A stretch of DNA of 64,000 nt from UBA877 sp034436335 (GCA_034436335.1 DAOTVO010000016.1:1-64000), one strand, 5' to 3'; shown: positions 32,384 through 41,222, counted from the stretch's first letter. The notes: generated by a model from the sequence alone, not told the origin. A program made the numbers and translations.

Positions 32384-33729
32384 GGCAGTTTCTCCAGGTC
32401 TTCCACCCGGTCCACATCCACGAGGAGACTCTCATCGTGCCAGGGCAGATAAGCGACCGGAAATTTGGAAAAGATGGCCCGCCCGCCCACGTCGCCGCGC
32501 AGTTCCATCAATGCCGCGAAGGTCTGCCGGTCGAACAAAACCGGATTCGCCCGCCGACCCTGTGCCTGCGGCGCGAGAATGGGGCTTAAGTCCCGGCTGT
32601 GACGTTCCACCAGCGCCCGCAGCACGATCGGCGTGACCTGCGGCTGGTCGGCGAGCAGGAAGAGGGCCGCGCCCGTCTTCGGCGGCAGGGCGCGCAGTCC
32701 GCATTGCAGGGAGGCGCTTTGCCCGCTCTGCCAGTCTGGATTGCGGCAAATGGTGACCGGCAAGCCCTGCAAGGCCGCCTCCACTTGCTCCGCGCAGGCT
32801 CCCGTGACGACCACCACCGGCGAAAGACCCGCCGTCAGCGCCGCCTCGGCGCTGTGACGCACAAACGGCTTGCCGCGCCATTCCAGCAGTTGCTTGGGCC
32901 GCCCAAAGCGGCTGGATTCCCCGGCGGCGAGGACAATCCCCGCCGTCTGCTCGTGAACGGCGTGAATCGCGCCGGCGCTGCCCGTCTCTGCCGGTTGCAG
33001 GGACGCGACCACCACCGCATCGTAACTTTCCAGCAAGTCCTGCGCCATTCTTCTGGCGGCGGATTGGAGTTCGGGCGTCTCTGCTTGATTGAGCAAGATC
33101 ACCCGCCGCGCCCCGGCTGGGATATTCTTCAGCCCCCCGGCAGGATGGGAGAGGACGCGTACGACCGCCTCCGGGCTGATGGCTTGTCCCGCTTCCAGGC
33201 CGCTCAAACGGGCGAAAATCTCTGGCCGATGGACGTGCTGTTCCGTGAGCGGTTTGTAAAGGCCGCTCAGTCCGGCCATCACCACAACCATTTCGACGAA
33301 ATCGGGGATGGGCGGCTCATGCTCTGCTGGGGCCTTGAGCGGTTTCTGCCGCGAACCGTCGGCCTCGACAAGCAGGGGGGCTTTGGCATGAATTGATTTT
33401 TCGCGTAGCCAATATAAAATATCTTGTCCGGCTCCTGCCAGCCGGTTGCCCTCCTGAAGAGGCCCAGTAACCAGGGTTGCGCCGGGGGGAAGCCCTGTTT
33501 CCAGCGAAGCGAGGTCTGCAATGCTGTTTGCCAGGAGATGGCGGTCGGCGTTGACGGCCTGCCATGTTCCCAGATGGGTGGAAGCGGTCAGGAGGGTTGT
33601 AGCGGAAGGGGAGGAGGCTGTAATTTCGCGGGCCAGGCGGAAGAGAACGCTTGTCTTTCCGCCCGCGCCGACCAGGGCGAGCGCGTCGGGAGGCCGGAAA
33701 CGAAGCGCATGGATTAAATTCACGCCCAC
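32380..33729 (-). CDS. YqeC-MocA fusion, selenium/molybdenum cofactor protein
   Basis: 449 residues in two parts. Residues 1-235 match the YqeC family (ALALVGAGGKTSVLFRLA with a P-loop-like glycine run, then LLVEADGSRQKPLKAP). Residues 255-449 are a MobA-like nucleotidyltransferase (TAGIVLAAGESSRFGRPKQLLEW, LLADQPQV, RRANPVLFDR). YqeC is a marker of selenium-dependent molybdenum hydroxylases. The fusion ties it to cofactor nucleotide transfer. The start overlaps the yqeB stop by 10 nt. Confidence 0.85.
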   Translation of the reverse strand: MGVNLIHALRFRPPDALALVGAGGKTSVLFRLAREITASSPSATTLLTASTHLGTWQAVNADRHLLANSIADLASLETGLPPGATLVTGPLQEGNRLAGAGQDILYWLREKSIHAKAPLLVEADGSRQKPLKAPAEHEPPIPDFVEMVVVMAGLSGLYKPLTEQHVHRPEIFARLSGLEAGQAISPEAVVRVLSHPAGGLKNIPAGARRVILLNQAETPELQSAARRMAQDLLESYDAVVVASLQPAETGSAGAIHAVHEQTAGIVLAAGESSRFGRPKQLLEWRGKPFVRHSAEAALTAGLSPVVVVTGACAEQVEAALQGLPVTICRNPDWQSGQSASLQCGLRALPPKTGAALFLLADQPQVTPIVLRALVERHSRDLSPILAPQAQGRRANPVLFDRQTFAALMELRGDVGGRAIFSKFPVAYLPWHDESLLVDVDRVEDLEKLP

Positions 33730-34553
33730 AGCCTGCCGCGCACTTCCGGTTTGGATAGAACAGCCTCCAGCACGCCGCCGCCTACGGCCAGCGCTTTATC
33801 GGAGACTAATTGACACATGCGCGGGTCGTCGCGCCGGTCCACGTCGCCGATTTTTAGGCCCTTCGTCACGGTCAGGCCGGGGTGAATCAGGCCGCGTAAA
33901 ACGCCCTTGAACGGACTGAACACCGAATACTGTTCACTGTTTGCTGATTCCTGCCCGTTTTTCACTTCCGCAATCAATTCCCCTTCTTCGCAGTGGTCGC
34001 CGATTTTTTTGTGGGCAATCAGCACGCCGTTTGCCGGCGCGCGCAGGACGCGCCGCCGGTCGCCTTCGGGTAGACCGGTATCGGGTTCGGGGCCGCCCTG
34101 CCAGTAGACGCGTCCTAGCGTGTGGCCGCGGCGGGTCTCGATGACTGCCTGACAGTTCACTCCCGCCTCGAAGCCGGGGCCGAGACCGATGTAGAGCGCC
34201 GGAACGTACCCGATGGGTTCGGGCGGCTGTTTGGTCATGCGTCCGTCTACGACGACCAGCGGGTGAAGCAATTTGGCCGCCGCACAGTCCGGGTCCACCA
34301 ACACCGGCACCTGCTGTTTTCCCATGATGGTGAGCATGGCCAGCAGGTCGGTCGCGTCGTCCACGCGGCGGGCGGTGAAGCCTTCAACGGTGATTTCCCC
34401 GCTGTACACAGCCTCGGCAAAGCAGACTGTGCGCCGCACGCACAGGGGCTGAGGCAGTTCGGTGACGACCACGCGCAGGCCGGCGCGCAGGAGACGGATG
34501 GCGGCGCCAGTGGCCTGTTCGCCGCCGCCGCGGACGAGAAGAATGGATGGCAT
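33720..34553 (-). CDS. yqeB: EF2563/YqeB family selenium-dependent molybdenum hydroxylase system protein
   Basis: 277 residues from ATG 34553. Signatures: ILLVRGGGEQATGAAIRLLRAG (Rossmann-like), VDGRMTKQP and GLGPGFEAGVNCQAVIET. The family accompanies labile-selenium molybdenum hydroxylases; its reaction is unknown. Residues about 200-215 (QESANSEQYSVFSP) are encoded by a string resembling the dispersed TGTTCAGT repeat, an apparent in-frame repeat insertion. The upstream frame (22 residues) lacks a site; none is strong for the chosen start either. Confidence 0.85.
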   Translation of the reverse strand: MPSILLVRGGGEQATGAAIRLLRAGLRVVVTELPQPLCVRRTVCFAEAVYSGEITVEGFTARRVDDATDLLAMLTIMGKQQVPVLVDPDCAAAKLLHPLVVVDGRMTKQPPEPIGYVPALYIGLGPGFEAGVNCQAVIETRRGHTLGRVYWQGGPEPDTGLPEGDRRRVLRAPANGVLIAHKKIGDHCEEGELIAEVKNGQESANSEQYSVFSPFKGVLRGLIHPGLTVTKGLKIGDVDRRDDPRMCQLVSDKALAVGGGVLEAVLSKPEVRGRLWA

Positions 34554-34554
34554 A

Positions 34555-34716
34555 TCAGGGACTCTTTTCTGCCCCTTCGTGAATGAGGCGTCCGAAGATG
34601 CGAATGGCGAGATAGGCAAACAGAAAGAAAAGCGTGTAGAGGCTGACGAACCCTATTGAACGCAGACGGGGGTCGCACAGCCAAGGCTGCAGGTCTATCC
34701 CGAACTCATGCTTTAT
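34555..34716 (-). CDS. Possible small single-pass membrane protein, start uncertain
   Basis: A 53-residue frame lies between the Mo-subunit stop and yqeB. It carries one strong hydrophobic segment (FVSLYTLFFLFAYLAIRIF, about 23-41) after a charged/aromatic start (HEFGIDLQPWLCDPRLRS). It ends 1 nt before the yqeB ATG. No ATG, GTG or TTG is in frame; the first codon after overlap with the Mo-subunit stop is ATA. It may use a rare start, be a gene remnant, or carry a sequence error. It is the second membrane segment in this operon besides the 36919-37332 product. Confidence 0.35.
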   Translation of the reverse strand: MKHEFGIDLQPWLCDPRLRSIGFVSLYTLFFLFAYLAIRIFGRLIHEGAEKSP

Positions 34717-36908
34717 ATTTTTCCCAGGCCGCGTAAGACTCGCTCTGGCGTGAGCGGGAATTCGTTAAACCAGACGCCGGTGGCGTCGTGGACGGCGGCG
34801 GCGATGGCCGGGGCCAACGGTAGGAAGGGCAGTTCGCCCAGGCCGCGCGCTCCGAAGGGGCCGTTTGGCTCGGCCACTTCCAAAATGACCGATTCCACCG
34901 CCTCGGGGATGTCTGCAATGGTCGGGATGAGGTAGGTGCTTAACTGGTCGGTCAGAATGCGCCCTTCTCGTACTTTCATATCCTCCATCATGGCGTAGCC
35001 CTGCGCTTGTACCACACCGCCCTCGATTTGGCCTGTTACCAAGTTGGGGTTGATGGCTTTGCCGGCGTCATTTGCCGAGACGACGCGCAGGAGTTTGATG
35101 AAACCGGTCTCCAGGTCCACCTCGACCTCGACGGCCTGGGCCACGTAGGCGTAGGAGAAGTTGGGGGTCGAGCGGCCAGTCTCCGGGTCGAAGGGCTGGG
35201 TCTTGGGGGCCAGATAGGTGTACTCGGCGATGGCCGGGCGTTCTTCGGCCTTCCACTTTTCAAGCGCCGCGGCGGCCGCGCCGCGGATGGCGTTGCCGGC
35301 CATGAAGGTCATGCGCGAAGCCGAGACCGAGCCAGGGTTGCCCATGGTGGCAGAATCGGAGGTGACCAGGGTGATTTTTTGCGGTGGAATGCCGAGTGCT
35401 TCGGCTGCCATCTGCACCATCACGGTATGCGTACCTTGCCCGACTTCGGCAGCAGCGTGCCACAGAACCGCGTGTTCGATTTCGTCCTTACCGTGCAGTT
35501 CAATTCGCGCCCAGGAATTTTCCTGGTAGCCGAAGGAAAAACCGACGTTTTTGAAGCCGGCGGCGAAACCGCGTCCACGCGAGACGGATGATTGACGAGC
35601 GCCGACCGACAACTGTTTTTCTGACCAATTGAACCGGTCTCGCGCCGCTTCGATGCATTCGACGATGCTTACCCGACCCGGAGCCGGCGTGCCGACCCCG
35701 AGCGTGTCACCCTCCCGAAGGGCGTTGCGGTGACGAAATTCGACCGGATCGAGGCCTAGTTTCTCGGCCAGTTTGTCCATCTGGAGTTCGGCCATCCACA
35801 GTGCCTGTGGCGCGCCGAAACCGCGAAAGGCTGCGCTGGGGACGTTGTTGGTGTAGACGCCGTAAGTGTCTACCTTGACGTTGGGGATGAAGTAGGGGCC
35901 GGTGCAGGTGATGGTGGAATTGCCCAAGACCTTGTTGGTTGTGTACATGTAGGCGCCGGCATCGCCGATGATTTCCACCTCGGCGGCTACCAGTTTTCCC
36001 TCTCGGCTAGCGCCCCAGCGGGCCTTGATGACCGTGGGGTGGCGTTTGCCGTGACCGATGATGGACTCTTGCCGGGACCAGATGATTTTGACCGGCCGCT
36101 TGAGTTTCATGGCGGCTAGCGCCAGTACGATTTGCACGGAGAGGTCTTCGCGGCCGCCAAAGGCGCCGCCGATGGCCGGGTAGATAACGCGCACCTGCTC
36201 TTCGGGCAGACCGAGGGCGTGGGCGATGCCTGCCCGGTCGGCGTGCGTCCACTGCGCACCGCACTCGACCGTGACGCGGCCATCCTCATCTAGGTAGGCG
36301 ATTCCTGCTTCGGGCTGGAGATAAGCATGTTCCTGCCAGGGGGTTTTGTAAACATCTTCGACAATCACGTCCGCCGCAGCGAAGCCGGCATCTATGTCTC
36401 CTTTGCGAATCTTGTAGTGGACGCAGATGTTCGAGTCGCCCAGTTCGGGATGGACGAGCGGGGCACGGGGCTGCATGGCTTCGATGGGGTCAAAGACGGC
36501 GGGCAGGTCTTCGTACTCGACCTTGATTAGGTCGCGCGCTTGGGCAGCGATGGCTTCCGTCTCGGCGACGATGGCGGCCACCTGGTCGCCCTCGAAGCGG
36601 ACGACATCTCCGGCTACGCCGTTAGGTGCCGGTGCAGAGCCGGGGCCGCATAAGACCGGCTGGTCTTTCTTTTGCAGGCCATATTCGTTGACCGGCACGT
36701 CTTTGGCGGTATAGATGGCAACTACGCCGGGCAGGGCTTCGGCGGCAGAGGTGTCTATGCTCACCACGCGGGCGTGCGGCCGGCCGGCAAAGAGAATTTT
36801 CATATGCAGCATATGCGGACGGACGAGGTCGCCGGAATACAATGCTTTGCCCGTGACTTTGTCATAGGCGTCAATGCGGGGAAGAGATTGACCAACAGAA
36901 GGTGTCAT
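34713..36908 (-). CDS. Molybdenum hydroxylase (xanthine dehydrogenase family), molybdopterin-binding subunit
   Basis: 731 residues. The N-terminal domain resembles XdhA/CoxL-type subunits (RIDAYDKVTGKALYSGDL). AFRGFGAPQALW (about 370) and the C-terminal FGARGLGELP, with the catalytic glutamate in GE, are family hallmarks. GGAFGGRED is present. It would hydroxylate a purine, N-heterocycle or aldehyde using water. It works with the fused FAD/2Fe-2S subunit encoded upstream. GAGAGG precedes ATG 36908. YqeB and YqeC downstream suggest a selenium-dependent type; the substrate cannot be read. Confidence 0.92.
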   Translation of the reverse strand: MTPSVGQSLPRIDAYDKVTGKALYSGDLVRPHMLHMKILFAGRPHARVVSIDTSAAEALPGVVAIYTAKDVPVNEYGLQKKDQPVLCGPGSAPAPNGVAGDVVRFEGDQVAAIVAETEAIAAQARDLIKVEYEDLPAVFDPIEAMQPRAPLVHPELGDSNICVHYKIRKGDIDAGFAAADVIVEDVYKTPWQEHAYLQPEAGIAYLDEDGRVTVECGAQWTHADRAGIAHALGLPEEQVRVIYPAIGGAFGGREDLSVQIVLALAAMKLKRPVKIIWSRQESIIGHGKRHPTVIKARWGASREGKLVAAEVEIIGDAGAYMYTTNKVLGNSTITCTGPYFIPNVKVDTYGVYTNNVPSAAFRGFGAPQALWMAELQMDKLAEKLGLDPVEFRHRNALREGDTLGVGTPAPGRVSIVECIEAARDRFNWSEKQLSVGARQSSVSRGRGFAAGFKNVGFSFGYQENSWARIELHGKDEIEHAVLWHAAAEVGQGTHTVMVQMAAEALGIPPQKITLVTSDSATMGNPGSVSASRMTFMAGNAIRGAAAAALEKWKAEERPAIAEYTYLAPKTQPFDPETGRSTPNFSYAYVAQAVEVEVDLETGFIKLLRVVSANDAGKAINPNLVTGQIEGGVVQAQGYAMMEDMKVREGRILTDQLSTYLIPTIADIPEAVESVILEVAEPNGPFGARGLGELPFLPLAPAIAAAVHDATGVWFNEFPLTPERVLRGLGKI

Positions 36909-36918
36909 AGCGTCCTCT

Positions 36919-37332
36919 CTACCGTTTGGTTTCTTTTCCTCTCCACCTGGGCGGCGGGGCATCCAGTTCGCTATAGCGCGGCGGGCCGAGCACTTGATAG
37001 AGCGCCGAATAGACGAACGAGATGAGGCCGCTCAGGACAAAAAGCACGGTAAAGAAGAAAATTAACATTGCCCAGGGGTCTTTTAAAGAACCGAAGAAGC
37101 GCGCCAGCGCGCTGAGGAATGGGACGCCGAAGACCCAATCGGGAAATTTGATATGTCCCAACAGGTCTACAGGCACCCATCCGTGGGTCTTGGCCTCCTG
37201 AAGGAAAGCGTAGGCGATGACGTAAGAGATGGCCGGTACAACAATCATCAACACACAGCCGATGCCGCGCCACAACGGGTTCATTTCTTTTTTGGACGAC
37301 GTTTTGCGGCGGTACTTTTCGTATTTTGCCAT
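36919..37332 (-). CDS. Small membrane protein inside the molybdenum hydroxylase operon
   Basis: 137 residues with a basic start (MAKYEKYRRKTSSKK) and two or three hydrophobic segments (about 24-46, 67-82 and 86-112: WAMLIFFFTVLFVLSGLISFVYSAL). The tail is proline- and arginine-rich. I recognise no family. ATG 37332 follows AGGAG, and it lies 23 bp after the FAD/FeS gene and 10 bp before the Mo subunit, so it is a true operon member. It might anchor the complex to the membrane or serve an electron-transfer partner; that is inference. Confidence 0.75.
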   Translation of the reverse strand: MAKYEKYRRKTSSKKEMNPLWRGIGCVLMIVVPAISYVIAYAFLQEAKTHGWVPVDLLGHIKFPDWVFGVPFLSALARFFGSLKDPWAMLIFFFTVLFVLSGLISFVYSALYQVLGPPRYSELDAPPPRWRGKETKR

Positions 37333-37355
37333 GTAAATCTCCTTTTGACGCTTCG

Positions 37356-38792
37356 TCAGGAGGCAGTCAGCCGGGTGGCGCTTTCCACCGCCTGGATGAT
37401 TTTGTAGTAACCGGTGCAGCGGCACAGGTTGCCGGTCAGCGCCTGGGTGATTTCGTCTCGCGTGGGGTGCGGGCGTTCTTCCAGCAGTTTGGCGGCCGAC
37501 ATGATAAAGCCCGGCGTGCAGTAACCACACTGTACCGCCCCTTCGGTGATGAAGGCCTGTTGGATGGGATGAAGACTTGCCTCTCCTTTGGGAGAGTGGG
37601 CGAGGGTAAGGTCCGCCAGCCCTTCCACGGTGACAATTTCGGCCCCGTCGGCTCTCGGCGCGGGCACGAGACAGGCCATCACGGCCTTGCCGTCCAGGAA
37701 GACGGTGCAGGCTCCGCACTCGCCTTCGGCGCAGCCTTCCTTCGTACCGGTCAGCCCGGCTTCCTCGCGCAGCAGGCGCAGGAGCGATTTGTTGTGACCG
37801 CTGGTGAAGGTGTAGGGTTTGCCGTTGATGGTGGTGCGGATTTCGGACATCTGGCTGTGGGTGGTGGACGAAGACGCCTCGGCCCTGGCTTTGGATGCGA
37901 GCAGGATCGGTTCTTCCGGGACTGCAGCCTGCCACTGACCCTCGCGCAGTTGGCGCAGGGCGCGCATGACCAGCGTCTTCACCATGGCGCGGCGGTAGGC
38001 GGCCGAGCCGCGAATGTCGTCAATCGGGCGGGCGGCCGCGGCAGCCAGTTCGCCGGCGTGGGCGATGACTTCCTCGGTCAGTTCGCGGCCTGCCAGGTAC
38101 GCTTCTGCTTCGGGAGCGCGGAGGATGGTTGGGGCGACCGCTCCGAGCGTGATGACGGCCGATTTGACGGACGCATTTTCCAGGTCCAGCACGACCGCCG
38201 CGTTGACGACGGAGATGGCCTGGGCGCGGCGCAGTCCTAGTTTCAGGAAGGTGCCGCGCTGGGTCTTTGTCAGCGCCGGGAAGGCGATCTCTACCAGCAT
38301 TTCGTCTGGCTGGAGGACGGTGCGGCGGACGCCGGTATAGAATTCGGCCAGAGGGACGCGGCGCACGCCGCGCACGGAGGCCAGTTCGACCCACGCGCCC
38401 AGGGCCATCAGGGGCGTGATGGTGTCGTTGGCCGGGCTGGCAGTGACGAGGTTGCCGGCGATGGTGGCGCGGTTGCGAATCTGCGGCGCGCCAACTTGCC
38501 AGGCGGCGCTGACGAGGGGGAAGGCGCGCTCGCGCAGAAGTTTGGAGGCCGCCGCGTCGTTGTGCGTCACCAACGGGCCGATATGGAGGGTTTCACTTTC
38601 ATCGAGGGTGATTTCGTCGAGGCCGGGCAGGCGGGTGACGTCAATCACCGTTTCGATGCCTTTGCGGAGGCCGCGCTCGAGTTCGAGCATTAAGTCGGTG
38701 GCTCCTGCCACGAGGCGCGCTTTTTCGCGTTTTTCGTCCAGGAGCCGCAGGGTTTCTTGCAGGGAGGCAGGGGTAATATATTCAGTCCACAT
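37356..38792 (-). CDS. Molybdenum hydroxylase fused FAD-binding and 2Fe-2S subunit
   Basis: 478 residues. Residues 1-300 form the FAD subunit (LVAGATDLMLELERG, QIRNRATIAGNLVTASPANDT, PDEMLVEIAFP). Residues 325-478 form the 2Fe-2S subunit with GCAEGECGACTVFLDG for the plant-type cluster and CGYCTPGFI plus NLCRCTGYYK for the second cluster. These are usually separate genes or, in XdhA of some bacteria, joined in the opposite order. It would pass electrons from the Mo centre to NAD or a carrier. The frame extends 69 residues upstream but without support; ATG 38792 appears leaderless. Confidence 0.92.
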   Translation of the reverse strand: MWTEYITPASLQETLRLLDEKREKARLVAGATDLMLELERGLRKGIETVIDVTRLPGLDEITLDESETLHIGPLVTHNDAAASKLLRERAFPLVSAAWQVGAPQIRNRATIAGNLVTASPANDTITPLMALGAWVELASVRGVRRVPLAEFYTGVRRTVLQPDEMLVEIAFPALTKTQRGTFLKLGLRRAQAISVVNAAVVLDLENASVKSAVITLGAVAPTILRAPEAEAYLAGRELTEEVIAHAGELAAAAARPIDDIRGSAAYRRAMVKTLVMRALRQLREGQWQAAVPEEPILLASKARAEASSSTTHSQMSEIRTTINGKPYTFTSGHNKSLLRLLREEAGLTGTKEGCAEGECGACTVFLDGKAVMACLVPAPRADGAEIVTVEGLADLTLAHSPKGEASLHPIQQAFITEGAVQCGYCTPGFIMSAAKLLEERPHPTRDEITQALTGNLCRCTGYYKIIQAVESATRLTAS

Positions 38793-38798
38793 ATCTGT

Positions 38799-38804
38799 AT
38801 TAAA
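38799..38804 (-). promoter_or_regulatory. Candidate -10 box for a leaderless FAD/2Fe-2S subunit mRNA
   Basis: TTTAAT on the minus strand ends 6 nt before the ATG at 38792. No Shine-Dalgarno sequence is present. No good -35 box was found. Confidence 0.35.
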
Positions 38805-38856
38805 CCACAAACCGGCGCAAGTTGCTACACTTACGCCGGTTGTCTGACAGGTGATG

Positions 38857-39384
38857 TTATTGGTTTTCGCCGGAGCCGGTGATGACCTGCGAACGCTTGT
38901 CGAAAGTCTCGATGGCCTGCAGGGCAAGATCGTTGGCGGCGCGCAGGGCGGCTTTGAGCCCTTCGCTGCCGATGGATGCGGCGACGTTGTCCAGTCCATG
39001 ATTGATTTGTTCGGCGAGTTCGAAGAAGGCGGCGTCGAAGGTGTAAAGTTTGGTCAGCTCTTCTTCGTTGATTTTTACGTTATCAAAGAGACCAGAGTAG
39101 CCATAGGAAGCGTTCTTGACGCGATCGGCGAATGTAGTCAGTTTCAGGCCCAGAGAGTCAATTTCTTCTAGCAGGTCGAATTGACCGGCCTCCACCATGT
39201 CTTTTTTCATTTCGCCCAGGCGCTTGGCGAGTTCGCCGTACTTGAGGGCCACCTGGTCGCGCAGCATCTTGTCGGCGGCGCGGCGGTTGCTGCGCTCGAG
39301 GTAGCCGCTAAAGCCGGGGACGTAGGCAAGGAGCTTCGACAAGAAGTCGCGGTCGCCCTTGATGGTTTCGAATAAATCGCTCAT
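38857..39384 (-). CDS. Hypothetical helical protein
   Basis: 175 residues, soluble, helix-rich and charged (LRDQVALKYGELAKRLGEMKKDMVEAG), probably partly coiled coil. The ending INHGLDNVAASIGSEGLKAALRAANDLALQAIETFDKR is also helical. No recognised domain. GGAGGAACC lies just before the ATG, and a TATAAT box (39434-39429) lies about 45 nt upstream, so it is expressed from its own promoter. It precedes the molybdenum hydroxylase operon by 64 bp but is probably separate. Confidence 0.7.
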   Translation of the reverse strand: MSDLFETIKGDRDFLSKLLAYVPGFSGYLERSNRRAADKMLRDQVALKYGELAKRLGEMKKDMVEAGQFDLLEEIDSLGLKLTTFADRVKNASYGYSGLFDNVKINEEELTKLYTFDAAFFELAEQINHGLDNVAASIGSEGLKAALRAANDLALQAIETFDKRSQVITGSGENQ

Positions 39385-39638
39385 GGTTCCTCCAGAGTTT
39401 GGAAATGGACACGGATAGAGTTATGTTGATTATACTGTATCGTCTCTAAATAGTTTTACGACATTTGGGGGATAAGGTTGTAAAAGTCCGGTTTTTGGGT
39501 TAGAGCGCCGGTCGAAAATTTATCTACAGATCATAATTTTGCCTTTCTCTTGAAAAAATGACTCTGTGTCATCTGCGTAATCTGCGGATGATTTCCGAGA
39601 ATGCCTAATTCTTGAAAAGGTTTTTGGCGCGGAGTTGG

Positions 39639-39644
39639 TATAAT
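39639..39644 (+). promoter_or_regulatory. -10 box for fba
   Basis: A perfect TATAAT lies 72 nt upstream of the aldolase start. Candidate -35 sequences (TTGAAA at 39612 or TTGGCG at 39624) are not at the ideal spacing. The rest of the 39385-39716 gap is AT-rich and holds only the divergent promoter and a short ATCTGCGTAATCTGCGGAT near-repeat. Confidence 0.45.
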
Positions 39645-39716
39645 GGGGCGGAATTCAAGCCGAACTCGACAGCGCTCTGCCGCTGCGAATTTCGAACTTA
39701 CGAGAAGGAGTTCCCT

Positions 39717-40667
39717 ATGATCGTCACCACCAAGCAACTTTTCCAGGCTGCCTACGGCAAGTATGCCATCGGCGCGTACAACATCAACAATCTGGAGCAG
39801 ACGATGGGGCTGTTCCGCGGCAACATGGACAGTCAGGCGCCGTTCATCATTCAGATTTCCAAAGGAGCGCGCTCATATACGCACAAGAAGATGCTCGAGG
39901 CGCTCATCCGCGCCGCCGACGAAATCTTCCCCGAGGCTATCTTCGCCGTCCATCTGGACCATGGCGATGAGCAGACCTGCTACGACTGCATTGAAAGCGG
40001 TTTTTATTCTTCCGTGATGATTGACGCCAGCCATGAACCTTTCGAGAAGAACGTCGAAATCACCCGCCGCGTGGTGGAAGCGGCGCACGCCCGCGGGATT
40101 GTGGTCGAGGCCGAACTCGGTCAACTGGGCGGCGTGGAGGAACACGTCAGCGTGGACGAATCCAATGCCAAATTGACCGACCCCGACCAGGCAAAAGAGT
40201 TCGTCGAGTTGACCGGCTGCGACTCGCTGGCCTGCGCCATCGGCACCAGCCATGGGGCGTTCAAGTTCTCCGGTTCGCAGGGCCTGCACTTCGAGGTGCT
40301 GGAAATGATTCAGCAGCGTCTGCCCGGTTTCCCGCTGGTGATGCACGGTTCCTCCTCGGTGCCGCAGGAGGAAGTGGCGCGCATCAACGCCGCTGGCGGC
40401 AACCTCAAGGGAGCGAAAGGCGTCAACGAAGATGAGTTCAAGCGCGCCGCCATGCTGGGCGTGACCAAAATCAACATTGACACCGATGGCCGTCTGGTCT
40501 GGACGCGCGTTCACCGTGAGTTCTTCCGTGACTATCCCGAAAAGTTCGACCTGCGCGACCCCGGCAAAATCTTCATGTCCGAATACGCTAAATTCATTGC
40601 CCACAAGAACGAGAAACTCGGTTCGGCCGGGCAACTCGAGGAAGTGCGCAAGATCGTGAGTCGGTAG
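39717..40667 (+). CDS. fba: Class II fructose-bisphosphate aldolase
   Basis: 316 residues. The zinc ligands and catalytic residues of the class II family are visible: HLDHGDE (about 80), EAELGQLGG, HGAFKFS (about 178) and MHGSSS (about 207), with NIDTDGRL for dihydroxyacetone-phosphate binding. It splits fructose-1,6-bisphosphate in glycolysis or joins trioses in gluconeogenesis. ATG 39717 follows GAAGGAG; the 35 extra upstream codons are not conserved. A NUDIX gene follows 22 bp later. Confidence 0.95.
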   Translation: MIVTTKQLFQAAYGKYAIGAYNINNLEQTMGLFRGNMDSQAPFIIQISKGARSYTHKKMLEALIRAADEIFPEAIFAVHLDHGDEQTCYDCIESGFYSSVMIDASHEPFEKNVEITRRVVEAAHARGIVVEAELGQLGGVEEHVSVDESNAKLTDPDQAKEFVELTGCDSLACAIGTSHGAFKFSGSQGLHFEVLEMIQQRLPGFPLVMHGSSSVPQEEVARINAAGGNLKGAKGVNEDEFKRAAMLGVTKINIDTDGRLVWTRVHREFFRDYPEKFDLRDPGKIFMSEYAKFIAHKNEKLGSAGQLEEVRKIVSR

Positions 40668-40689
40668 ACAGGCATCAGGTAAACAAAGC

Positions 40690-41187
40690 ATGCCTGTCTT
40701 CGAGCAGGGAGTTACCCGCGAACGTTATATGCTTATCCCGCGCGTGCTGATTTTCGTCACGCGCGGGGATCGCGTCCTGCTCCTGCGCGGCGCGCCGGAT
40801 AAGCGCCTGTGGGCGAATCTCTACAACGGTCTGGGCGGCCACGTGGAGCAAGGGGAGGACGTTCTCACCGCGGCGCGGCGCGAATTGCTGGAGGAGGCCG
40901 GCATTCGGGCGGATTTACGCCTGTGCGGGACTCTGCTGGTGGATACGGGCCGCAATCCCGGCGTGGCGGTCTATATTCTGTGGGGTGAATATGACGGGGA
41001 AGTCATGCCTTCTTCCGAAGAAGGGACTCTCGAATGGGTCGAATGGGACGCGGCGGCTTCCCTGCCGTGTGTGGAGGATTTGCCCGTTCTCTTATCGCGC
41101 ATTCGTCAATGGCGTCCCGGCGACGCGCCTTTCTCGGCGCGTTCGTTTTACGATGAAGGTGGGCATCTGGTCGTGGAATTTGCCTAA
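40690..41187 (+). CDS. NUDIX hydrolase
   Basis: 165 residues with a complete Nudix box GGHVEQGEDVLTAARRELLEEAGI (about 55-78). VLIFVTRGDRVLLLRGAPDKRLWANLYNGLGGHVE is typical of the MutT/ADP-ribose group. It hydrolyses a nucleoside diphosphate linked to another group; the substrate is not predictable. It is probably co-transcribed with fba and ended by a strong bidirectional terminator. Confidence 0.9.
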   Translation: MPVFEQGVTRERYMLIPRVLIFVTRGDRVLLLRGAPDKRLWANLYNGLGGHVEQGEDVLTAARRELLEEAGIRADLRLCGTLLVDTGRNPGVAVYILWGEYDGEVMPSSEEGTLEWVEWDAAASLPCVEDLPVLLSRIRQWRPGDAPFSARSFYDEGGHLVVEFA

Positions 41188-41222
41188 AAAATCCCCCGCA
41201 GAAAACCTGCGGGGGATTTTTT
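41186..41222. terminator. Bidirectional terminator between the NUDIX and histidine kinase genes
   Basis: ATCCCCCGCAG (41191-41201) pairs with CTGCGGGGGAT (41207-41217), with an A tract on the left and a T tract on the right, so it can stop transcription from both convergent genes. Confidence 0.92.
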
